From assembly GCF_000004075.3 (NCBI RefSeq), contig NC_026655.2:4960001-5024000 (forward strand): a stretch of DNA of 64,000 nucleotides, in the 5' to 3' direction. The notes under the pieces were generated by a model. It had not been told where the DNA came from. It was given only the letters and a program-made list of their open reading frames with translations, and made no database searches. The stretch is from Cucumis sativus (taxonomy: Eukaryota > Streptophyta > Magnoliopsida > Cucurbitales > Cucurbitaceae). A program made the translations under genes and the position numbers. Shown here piece after piece: positions 40,001 through 50,124 of the stretch (the first letter of the stretch is position 1; every line of letters begins with the position of its first letter).

Positions 40001-43000
40001 GAAAGCATTCAGGAAGACCCTTGAGGAGGGGATTTTCACCTTTGTAATCGGTATGATCTCTGCTCCTATAAGAATCTCTGAATGATTGTATGAGGTCCTA
40101 CATTTTCCTTATCATTCTAACTATTTTTAAGTATGTTTTTAATGTTGAGGTCTTTCAAAGTGAAGCTAGTGGTCCTATATTGTGAATTTTGTACTTAATG
40201 TGATGACTTGGCCTTTTCTTTGTGAATTTTTGTTTCAAAATTGTTGGTGCCTAGTTTAGCATTCAGCTTATCATTCCCATGCCAGTGGTAGCATAAAAAG
40301 AGGTGGGATGGTTGGTGATAGTCTATACCTTAGGTATCTAAAATGGTTAAAAAACGATAACAATTCTCATAGTCTCAGTAAAGACATGCATTAGTTAAGT
40401 GATCTAAGTTTGATTTTAGATTTAGCGGTGATGCAGTGCCAATGCCACTGCATTCCTTTGCACTAACTACAATGCAGTTTGTTCGGCAATTGATCCTTTT
40501 GTTGGTGGTATATGTGCCTCGTCTTAGTGGATGACCGCAATCTGCGGGTAGCTGATTTTGCTCAGTTTTGGGCAATTGCAAAGGTATATTCTCAATTCTC
40601 TCTTTCTTACAACCCTAGCCGTCGTGTACTGAAGTGGCGACTTAAATGTGGGTGGCAACATCATTTATTTAAGTTTTGAGTTATCCAATGGGATTGTGCA
40701 TGGTGACGTTAGTAAGTAGTTTGGAATAGATAGTGAACGGGGTTGAAAGCATAAAGGACAGAGATGATTTCTTCAGATCCGATGTTGATGTAGGCTATAT
40801 TTTATTTCATCTACATTTAAATCTTGGTCACAATATTTCCATGCTGTCGAGGCTGCATTGAAGGTTGTAGGGTTTTGTTTTGCTTTTGCTTTTTTGTTCT
40901 TTTTTTCTTTGCTGCATGTGTATTCACGCACCAACCAGTTCTCATGTGATGTGGCTTTTGCTTTGGACCCAACCCAAGGGCCTGAAAACATTCATTTAGA
41001 ATTTTAAATGTCCCTATGCACACTTTAATATGCCGTTGGCTTCTATCAGAGTTATTTTGGATGCCTGCATTTGATTCCATGCATCTTGCTGGTGTATTTT
41101 TATGGTTTTGTGATAGTAATTGAGTCCATCTAGGGAGCTTTTACGAAAACCTCGTGGGCGTTTATGTGCATTTTGTCTATAACTTCTCACTAAGTTGATG
41201 AAGCTGGCTTTTTATGCGACAAGATTGTGATTTGGTATTTTACTGCTCTGTGTTTTTACACACACACACACGCACATATGTAAATTTTTTTACATAATTA
41301 TTCCAATATACTTGGGATGCTCGTGGTTCTTGGTCTGCAGTATTAATGTTACTTTCACTGCTTCCAGTTGTTAAACATAAATCTTGTCAATTGTGTAATG
41401 CTCAAATGCTAATGCACTACCTTCTATTTTCCTTGCAAATCTTTGGCTTTTGGATTTGTTTCGGTAGTTTCCAAATAGTGTCATGTTAGTCTGTTTATGA
41501 AAGGTCACAGGAGACCAACTGAAGTTCATAATGACCTTTCTCTACGTGACTTTTACTGCTTCTCTTACAAGGAAATTTGGCTATTTTCTGAGAATAATAT
41601 TGAATGATGTTTCTTTTTTATTTACACTTGGCAAACTGATCAGCAGAATTATGATGATAGACAATAACTAAAATGTGCAATGTCTGACGTTCAACAAGCA
41701 TAGTTTTTATAGAACAGATGTGTTACGTATTACATAACCTGCCATGGAATTTGGAAGCCTAGTTATAGTAAATAGCCGAGAGTGGTAATACAAGGCTTTG
41801 CTGTCTGTTTTTTTGTTTTCTTATTTAATCTTTATTTATCTCTTGCTAGAGTTCGGGCTATGAAGTTTACATTTTGGAAGCTACGTATAAGGACCCTGCA
41901 GTAAGTCCTTTTCTCCTTCTATCTGTTGTTATTCACTGGTGTTTGTCTTTGACTTTAAGAGAGTACAAAAGTATCAGCAAACCAAGGTCTAACATGTTTT
42001 TGAAAAACTGGAAATAAGAAACAAGAATGTTATGAAATGGGCCTCAATGTCCCATTTATTTAATTGCTAGTTTCAAAATTAAAATTATTTTTTATGACTC
42101 TGTGTTCTACGCTACTAGAATTGAGGCCTTGTCAATTGAAAACTAGGAAAGTTTTTCCTTAAGATGTTTTCTTCTATGGCGCATTAGGGCTGTGCAGCAA
42201 GGAATGTGCATGGGTTTAACCTCGATGATATACAAAAGATGGCTAGACAATGGGAAGAAGCTCCGCCTTTGTACTTACAATTGGACATCAAGGTTTGTTA
42301 GAATTAACATGAAGTTGATCTGTTTTGAATCTACTGTGCTTTTAGTTGGCATGTGTAATCCAAGAAAAATAAAAACATTCAAATTTACTTTTGATGAGAA
42401 TAAGCTAAATTTTGGGAAGGAATGGAAATTACCATTTTGTAAGGTGGTAAAAGGAGAGAAGACTAAACCTGTAATGATAGTTTTTCTGTTTATTGTGATG
42501 ACTTGCAGTCTTTATGTCATGGGGATGACCTTAAAGAAAGTGGAATTCAGGAGGTAATTCTTTTCTTATTTTTTTTTAGTGAAATTTTGAAATAACCTTA
42601 TCTATATTAATGCGATTTATGCGGGTCATGTCCATCTGCCAGGTTGACATGGATATGGAAGATGAAGACGATGGTAGTCCTAGTTTTCAAGAAACGATGT
42701 CAGAGAAGACTGCATTACCTTCTCTAAGACATGATGCTTCTGAAGGTACAGTAAAATGATTGAAAAAAAATAAAAATATATGCATTTTTCAGGAGTTCGT
42801 CCGGTACTTCAATAAATTTTTAGTTAGTGGTAGGCTAACAGCACATCATTACCTGCTTTGGCACATCTTCTGTCATCTCATTTAGTTTTCTTCGGCTCAA
42901 CAATATTCAGATTTTGGTTTCTCACATCATATTGTTCTGCAGATGATGAGAAGAGATGGGATGCAGAACCGGACCATCTGAGAGAGGAAGTAAAGGAGTT

Positions 43001-43705
43001 AGGTAGGAGTAAATGGTCAAATGATTTAGATGATGATGATACAGAAAGAACTGATGGCCGGAACGGTCACTCAAATGCTCTTTCTGGTCTGATTCAAGCT
43101 TATGCCAAAGAAGGAAAGTCGGTTAGCTGGATGGACCAGGTTTGCATTGAACTTATTTTCTCTCTACTGTTGGGCCACCTGGAATTTTCTTTAATGAAAA
43201 GCGTGTCAAATGTATGAACTCTTCATGTACACAAGTTTGCTTTTCCTTTAATATTATGCTGCTCCTTTTTCCAGGTTCGTAATACCGGATTCTCAATCGG
43301 TGCTGCAAAAAAGGCAAACAGATTATCTTTAGTAATTGGTCCTGGCCCTGGATATAACCTGGTTAGTCATCTGATTGCATTCTGATGAAAACATTTGTGG
43401 GACTTAAAATATTTTGGTGTTGTGGAATTATGAATTAGTTGCCTATAGCAAGATGAACTTACTATGAAGGAAGTAGTTCAAGAATGAGGTACATGTTGTA
43501 AAAGTGTTCATTCTCACTTGATATACAATTGCAGAAATCCAACCCATTAGCAGAAGAAGAATATCGTGGTTCAACCCAAAACAGTAACGAGTCAAAGAAA
43601 CACAGCAGATTTGAGGAGCGACTCCGTGCAGAAAGTGAATCATTCAAAGTTGTCTTCGATAAAAGACGACAAAGGATAGGAGGACTTGATTGGGAAGAGG
43701 AATAG
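37015..43705 (+). CDS. YLP-motif-containing protein 1-like P-loop NTPase
   Basis: Nuclear-type protein of 874 aa related to animal YLPM1/ZAP3 and its plant homologues; precise role unknown. CDS exons: 37015-38367, 38474-38648, 39007-39119, 39514-39612, 39981-40050, 40528-40583, 41850-41900, 42188-42292, 42509-42553, 42643-42745, 42943-43139, 43275-43361, 43535-43705. The first ATG in frame is at 37015. Exon 1 encodes a long disordered region rich in His, Pro, Asn and Gly (MDQHLHHPQQWHPRP). A kinase-like P-loop domain follows, with Walker A GLPGSGKS at 507-514 preceded by DHIVVILR, a Walker-B-like SMDDYF, KVMEYCYEPQMEEAY, and later FVIVDDRNLRVADFAQFWA and GYEVYILEATYKDP. The C-terminal part is acidic, ending with FKVVFDKRRQRIGGLDWEEE. 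The exon 1 donor (GAG/GTTCGA) is the weakest junction. Confidence 0.9.
39168..39437. mobile_element. TRIM-like miniature LTR retroelement in intron 3 of the YLPM1-like gene
   Basis: Two direct repeats of about 70 bases (39168-39241 and 39366-39437) share a core such as ttcacccatca and ttaagctttt. The first is followed by a primer-binding-like site at 39242-39253 (tgatattagagt, 9 of 12 against tggtatcagagc, the initiator-Met tRNA complement). The second is preceded by a purine run GAGGGGAG (39358-39365) and starts with TG. There is no coding capacity. This is the layout of a terminal-repeat retrotransposon in miniature, in degraded form; boundaries are approximate. Confidence 0.55.
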
Positions 43706-44768
43706 GGATTGGTCAAGAAGCATAAAAATTTAGATATGGAAGCATACATTTTTTTGTACACATTTTCTGAGAGGAGATGTTGATCTCAATTCAGAATGGT
43801 AACTTCTTTTTGCTCCCAATTTAAACATCATTTGTTGACCATTTTGCTGGTCCCTTAGTTGTTGTATAACGAATAATACTAATTATATGCATTTTTGTAA
43901 GGAACCACTCAATTATAAATTGAAATTAGATAAATGAATATTTTTTTCTTGAATTTTGTTCTGAATGACTCCGATTTAAATTAAAATGGAGCCAAGTTTT
44001 AATGATGTTTTTCCAGTTTCACATTATAGGATAATCAAGTCAAAACACGAGTAAATTTTTTGATAACCATACTTTCATGATCTCACTTTCTTGGTGGACT
44101 TGGCCTCTTGTACATTTTTAAGATATAGTCCTCAACATCAAGTAGTCATTAGATTATTTTGTGCAACACAGAGTAAGGGCTCATCTCTTTCACAATCTTT
44201 ATTACTATTTTGAATTATAGATTACCAATGAAAAGGTTTGAGATCGAGGTCATTTTGCATGGTTTCAAAGTTATTATTATTTACTTTTTCTTATTTGTTT
44301 TTAAAAAAGAGTTATTATTTGCTGATGTCAACTGTGATACAACATACTAGGTTAGATGTTTGATTCTTTAGGTTAGATGTTTGATTCTTTCATTCTACAT
44401 GTTAAAAAAAATGTTAGTCATATCGAGATTCTTCTTTTATTTCATTGGTGCCATATATATCATTTCAATCAAACGTTTCCTAAAATATCTCACATCATCC
44501 TTGGTCAAGTTCACCACAAGAATGGAAAGAAAATAGACAAGAAAAATAAACAACTTTCAAAAGATGAATAACCAATATTATTTCAGTAGGTAATAGTAAT
44601 ATTCACATAAGTGATGCATAACTTCACAAAGGCAAAAGCTGCCATATTTATGTAGGTTTATCTTCTATCTAAATCTTTAGTACTAAAAACCTCTGCTGAT
44701 TACAGGGTTCATTTGAACTTTGAGTATTTTATACACATCATAATTTGAAGGTGATGTAAAGAATTTCA
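43706..44768. other. Convergent 3' ends of the YLPM1-like and pectate lyase genes
   Basis: The genes face each other here. The first about 250 bases are the likely 3'UTR of the plus-strand gene and the last about 200 that of the minus-strand gene. A perfect-but-one tandem pair of 21 bases lies at 44350-44391. Nothing else is recognised. Confidence 0.6.
44350..44391. repeat. Tandem duplication, two 21-base units
   Basis: The unit beginning ggttagatgtttgattcttt occurs twice back to back, differing only at the final base. It lies between converging gene ends and looks like a recent local duplication. Confidence 0.9.
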
Positions 44769-46515
44769 CTAACAGGGTTGATTCTTTTTACATTTCAGAG
44801 GACCTGCAAATCGTGTAAGCCTTGTGACGAAGGTCCCGGGTTTCGAATGGATAACATCTTTCTTGGAGTATCTTTTGATGGGGTTCCCAGATTGGATGAA
44901 GAAAGCTCCATTCATCATCAGATCTCCCTCTGACCTCCAGTTCCAAGATCTCCATTCGCTTTCCGGTGCATACACCCTTTTCGTCACCTACATCGGCCAA
45001 CAATAACAATTTCTCAATACATTGCTAAACATTTGGACATATGTAAGATAGGGAGATATTGTTTCCTGTGTAGGTTGGTTTCAATGGATAATACTCAAGA
45101 ACCCAATTAAGAGCAAGCTCTTTAGGAATGGATGTAGCTGTGTGATTATAAGTGATATTTGTCTAATCTTGTGTTCTTCATACCTCTTTGCAATTTGGAT
45201 TTGGTGGAGCAATGAAACGGTTCCCCTGGCTGATAATGGTGGGGTTGTGGCTGCCGCCGATGGCGTACATAAGCCAGTGAGTGTAGTCATTATTGACTAC
45301 ATGGATAAATCCCCATCGACATCTCGGCATCCTTTGCACCAACCCTTTACCAAAGTGATTAAATGCAAGAGTTACCTGCATTATCTGATCATTCGAGTAG
45401 CCATTACTTGCACCTAATAAAATCACCTTCACCCACAAAAAGAATTTTGTCAGTTATCAGCATCGATATAAAAGAAATGGCATCCCACCTAAGGAAAACA
45501 TCAACTACCAACAAGTTAGATGTTCAAATCCCTTGAAAAGAAATAAATCGAAGGCTTTGAGGGGCTTACATCATTATGGTGGGTGAAGTGGCAGTTGGAA
45601 ATGGTAATGGCAGTAGATGCCATGACTGCATCTATTAGTCCATCTTGACAATTAGACATTGAAACATGATCGATCCAAACCCTCGAGGCTCCGAACATCG
45701 AGATTCCATCACCATCACTCCGTGTTCGGAATCCATAGTGGCTCACCGAATCTCTTATCATGCCTCCATTGCCAGCCTTGATGTCATGAATGTGAAGATT
45801 ATGGATGATTATATTCTTCACAAATTGTAGAGTAATTTGACCACCATTAGCAATGTGCACATTGGCACCTCGCCCATCTAATGTTTTATCATCAGTCACT
45901 ATAAGCTCTTCACTTAGCCTAATCACCATGTCATGAGCAAATATAATCCAAAGAGGTCTCTCCTGAATCACAGCATGGCGCAAGGTTCCTGGTTTAGGAT
46001 TCACCAAGTCATTATCACTTGAATCTCGGACCACGTAAATCTTTCCATCTTTGCCTCCGGTCGTTCGACGACCGAAACCAAGGGCACAATCAGCTAGTTT
46101 CTTACGGTTTCTAGCCCAATTTCTATCGCATCTCCAGCATCGATCAATCGGATTCGTGGCTAAACATGGACCAGTGTACTTCCTCAAATGTCTCCTTGTG
46201 TTATTTCCACCATCTAAAGATCTGTCTCAATTAAAAAAAAAAATCCAGAATTACATACATACAAAACATAGAATCATTAATTTGCTAATGAGAAAATGGG
46301 GTTAATTACCTATGAACTTGCTTGTTGAAATTATTAGTTTCTTCTTCTGGATGGGGTTCGTAGGCCTCAAAGGAAGCTTTTTGTGCTTCTATAGCTCTTT
46401 TCTGCCAAACTTCATCAAAATCTGCAATATTAGCCTTTAGTGTTGGAAATATCATTACAAAACCAAATATCATTAGAAGTTTAATCCCAACAATGGTGGT
46501 TTTTGTCTCTCTCAT
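44769..46515 (-). CDS. Pectate lyase, family PL1, secreted
   Basis: Cleaves de-esterified pectin by calcium-dependent beta-elimination in the cell wall. CDS exons (minus): 46515-46310, 46221-45570, 45426-45184, 44987-44769; 439 aa. A hydrophobic stretch at residues 11-26 ([17 protein letters not shown]) is a signal peptide, followed by a pectate-lyase N-terminal segment. The mature domain starts near [20 protein letters not shown] and shows [33 protein letters not shown], the RxPxxR motif RMPRCR (318-323), [17 protein letters not shown] and [12 protein letters not shown]. All parallel-beta-helix landmarks of plant PL1 are present, so an active enzyme is likely. It sits alone, convergent with the upstream gene. 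Expression timing cannot be read. Confidence 0.96.
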
Positions 46516-48560
46516 TTTCTCTAATCCTTTTTAGGTAATTTTTCTTTGTAAATTTTTCTGTTAATTTATCAACAATCCATTTGAATTTGGAATGATTATC
46601 TAACAATGATAAATTCATAGCTTCATTAAATAAGTAAAATGAGAAATGAAGAGGAAATAAAGGGGAACCATAAATCCCCTTCAATGGTCAACCCTTTGTT
46701 TGCTTTCTTTATCCGTTTTCAAGGAATTGTGTTCTTTGAAATTAGAACTAAATTAAGAAACAATTACTTATTCATTCATAAGAAATTGAAAAATGATTAA
46801 TAGTTATATAAATAACCACCTGAATGAAAACCAAGTAGTAATTACAAAGATCTTCGAGACATGAAACCTATTAGTCTCCCATGATTCTCTCCCTTGTTCT
46901 TCTCGGTCCCTCCAAAAATCCTATGATTCCTTTCAAACCAAATCTATATAACAACGAAAAGATAAACTCGTGTAAGGATTTTAGCCTTCTTCACCCCAAA
47001 GGGATAATGTACCGTTTTGAACTTCATTTTCTCCTAAATTTAGAATGCAGAAGCTCTAACAGCAATCAAGGTTTAGTTCTAACAAGAATACAGAAAACTA
47101 CGTATTAAGCAAAGAATGTTTCTAAAGTAATAAAATAAAAGTTGAAGTATGTTCCATTCTAAACAAAGATTAACCCACGATTTCAATTCAGAGAAAATTT
47201 CAGATTTTGAAGATATCATCACCAGCAAATCAATTGTCCTCTACATTATTCTTTTTTGGAGCCAAGAAAGAGCATAATTTTGCTATTGGACAGAATTTTG
47301 TTTAAAGGCTATTGGATACAAATAAAAAAAGCAAAGGAATAAAATAAAGCAGAGATATAGCCTTCTCAGCTTGTCCCAAACACCATAAGAATTAATAAAA
47401 TCAATATTGATTTGGAGGGTTATTTTTCAGATAATGGCATAAATCTACCTTTTTCCTTCAAAAGGGGGAATTTTTTTTATTCTCAAAAGAAATTTTTTAA
47501 TATAACTTATGATAAAAGGGTGCTAAAGTATAAACCAAACCAGAATATGGCAATGTCATCCAAGTAAAATATAATTACAAATGAAAGCTTTGTAGTACGT
47601 TGGTGGAAGAATCAAACCTCTAACTTGCAATCGATATTACGAATTTTAAACTAAGCTTATTTCGGCGAATGAGATTTCTATTTAGGGATAAGGGAAACAA
47701 ATGGATTTACTTTTCATAATCTAATAAAAAAGAATCTTGATTAAGTTAATAAAAGAAAGAAAATTCTTTGCGTGAAACAAGTGAAAATCTTGTTGAAATA
47801 AGACTGTGTATCCAATAAAAGAAATCACAAAATGATGGGTGAATCAATCTTATCTTATTGGAGAACATAACATAAATCATAGTCAAAAGAAACAAACAAA
47901 CATCACCAGAAATTTCTCCTTAGGGTAATGCACAGCAAAAGAAAGAAATGGATGAGATATAGTTATTGAAGATATGTACAGATTTATGTTAAATCACCCA
48001 TCAGTACTCCTAAAACTTAATTGTTCCAACCTTTCAACACTCCTCCTCTTCATCTATGGGCTTAACAATTAGAAAGAAAAATGGCATTTACATAAATTAA
48101 GAGTTCAAACGTTGGACATCTTGCTCTAATAAACAGTCAATCAAGCTATTGCATTGTTATATCTACTCAATTAATACTAATTTTCACTAGTTGAGTATTT
48201 TCTTCATATTTCAAACCTTTTAAGTGAGGTGAAGTTTCGCACAACTGATTTCAGAGTTAGCACAAGCAAGATGGAACCCAACTGTCTTTTTCAATGGGAT
48301 AAACATAAAAACCAGAGATATGGATTAGAGCCCTAAAGTTAAACAAATTTTTTTTTTGGGGGGTGGGGGTTAGGGTAATATTGGTCATAGAATGGAGAAA
48401 GTTGAAGAAAAACACATCCTTTTTCACACCCATTATCATATAATAAGAAGCATTGAAATGATGTCATGGACAAAAAAGAAAAAGAAAAAGAAAATATGCC
48501 AAAAGACAGAAGAAGAAGCATCAGTGAGAAAAGAAAATTACTTTTCTATGAGATGAGGGG
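46516..48560. other. Upstream region of the pectate lyase gene
   Basis: AT-rich non-coding DNA. A 75-codon open frame on + at 46881-47108 has no recognised domain and no promoter-like context. The pectate lyase leader should begin in the first 100-250 bases, unless it is spliced from the exon-like island at 48575-48830. Confidence 0.5.
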
Positions 48561-48574
48561 GATCAGATACTCAC

Positions 48575-48830
48575 CACAAAGTCCACCCATTCAGAAAGTG
48601 CAGAATAGGGCATGACAATGGGGTTGAGACTTGAGAAGAGAAGCTTCTTCCACAAGGGGAAAAGCTAATATTTACAGTCAACACCCTCTGTTTCATCCAT
48701 TGCAAAGTTTCTGGTGAATATTGGCATCTCCATTGAAGAAGAAGCAAAAGAAAATGAAGGGTTATTGAGTGAGTAGGAAAAGGGAAGAACTTGGGAAAAT
48801 GGTTAGGAAAAGCTTTCTCCATTAAATCTG
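48575..48830 (-). other. Exon-like island with strong splice donor, minus strand
   Basis: Base composition is more balanced than the surroundings. On the minus strand it carries a 22-codon frame (48733-48665, beginning MEMPIFTRNF and ending GVDCKY) and ends in a consensus-like donor GTGAGTAT just after 48575. It could be a non-coding first exon of the pectate lyase gene about 2 kb away or part of an independent transcript. I do not recognise it. Confidence 0.35.
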
Positions 48831-49897
48831 AGTTTTTATATATATAATTTTTCAAATTTTACACTTTTTTTTTTTCACAAAGTTCAAAAATTACAGCTTG
48901 AGAAATTTTTCATTTGAAAATTACAAAAAAGGTATGTAATTGTAAAAACAAGAACTAGGAGTTAATGTGAACAAAAAGATTGTTTTTTTTTTTCTTTAAA
49001 ATGAGATCAAAAGGGTATAGATGAAATTATTTAGGTAAAAAAGATTATGTTCTTGTATATATTAGAATATATCTTTTAAAAAAGTTAGTATAAGACTATA
49101 TACTATTTGGAGAGACTATATAATACATTATCAAAATTACTACTATATAAACCCAAAAGAGAGAAATATTTGCTATGCAAACTAATTATTTTTTTGCATG
49201 TAGCCTCTAACATTTATTTTTTAAAAGGCAACACCTATGTATAAGTTAAAAGTAAGTTAATTAAGTAACAATGAATGGATTAATTAGTAACTACAAGTAG
49301 ACAATTACAAAATACCTCAATAATACTTTATTTATTGCTATACATTATTAAAATCCCTAATCTTGCTTATGAGAGAGAAGAAAAAACATTTCCAATTTAA
49401 TATGATGTGTTGGAAGAAAAATCTCTTGGAAGTTGGAATCTAAACACTCATACATTTCCTCTCTCTCTCTCTTTTATTTTACATTTTCTTAGTGTATATA
49501 TGTATATATATACATATAGTAGAAGAATAATATTTTATTTGTTTTGGAATAATATGAAGAGAGAAAAAAAAAAAAAGATAAAAAGAAGAGGGAAACCCAA
49601 AAAGTGGATTCAAAACCTTAAGAAGAGAGAATGGAATCTAATCTCTCCACCCACACTTACACCTCACCCCCTCTCCCCTCCCCACTCTCCAAACATTCTT
49701 ATTCTTTTTTTTTTTTTTTTTACTCTTAGGAGAATCTTCCAAATACTAATAACATTTCAATTGATATATGTATTAAGAACATAAAACTCATTTAAACTCT
49801 GTTTGAAATTCCAGTTCTATTCCATTATTTTGGTTATTGAAATGATTCATTTGGTAATAACGAAATATTGGTATGAGTTAAGAAAAACAAAATAAAG
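48831..49897. other. AT-rich spacer upstream of QKY
   Basis: No gene is recognised. The stretch contains T-runs, a palindromic TA-rich segment near 49496-49518 and a CT run near 49459-49471. The frame at 49407-49784 is low complexity. Confidence 0.6.
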
Positions 49898-49899
49898 GA

Positions 49900-49928
49900 G
49901 GGTGGGGGTGGGGGTGGGGGTGGGGGGG
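49900..49928 (+). promoter_or_regulatory. G-quadruplex-forming tract upstream of QKY
   Basis: Five G runs separated by single T residues: 49900-49902, 49904-49908, 49910-49914, 49916-49920 and 49922-49928. It fits the G3+N1-7 four-run rule with minimal loops, on the coding strand, 193 bases before the QKY start codon. It may lie in the promoter or the 5'UTR. Confidence 0.8.
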
Positions 49929-50035
49929 AGAAAGGTGAAAAGCAAAGGGGCATTAATATTCAATACATTATAGCAAACTCTTCTTTACAGTTTCAATTCC
50001 TTTTGTTTTTGCTTCTCCGCTATTAACGCTTTCTC

Positions 50036-50083
50036 TTCTTTTCTTCTTCTTCTTCTTCTTCTTCTTCTTTTTTTTTTTTTGTG
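50036..50083 (+). promoter_or_regulatory. Pyrimidine tract in the QKY leader
   Basis: A (TTC)n run followed by a T-run ends about 40 bases before the start codon. Pyrimidine patches of this kind are common around plant transcription starts and in 5' leaders. No function is shown. Confidence 0.5.
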
Positions 50084-50112
50084 GTTTAGTTTTCTCTTTG
50101 CTTTGTACGAAA

Positions 50113-50124
50113 ATGAGACCATGA
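50113..50124 (+). CDS. Minimal upstream ORF (Met-Arg-Pro) overlapping the QKY start
   Basis: ATG-AGA-CCA-TGA. The stop codon overlaps the main start in an ATGA arrangement, so ribosomes ending this three-codon frame sit exactly at the QKY ATG. The uORF start has A at -3. Whether it modulates QKY translation is inference. Confidence 0.6.
   Translation: MRP

Noticed and set aside
46881..47108. 75-codon plus-strand frame upstream of the pectate lyase
   Set aside because: No domain I can name, AT-rich flanks, no promoter-like elements; possibly repeat-derived but unsupported.
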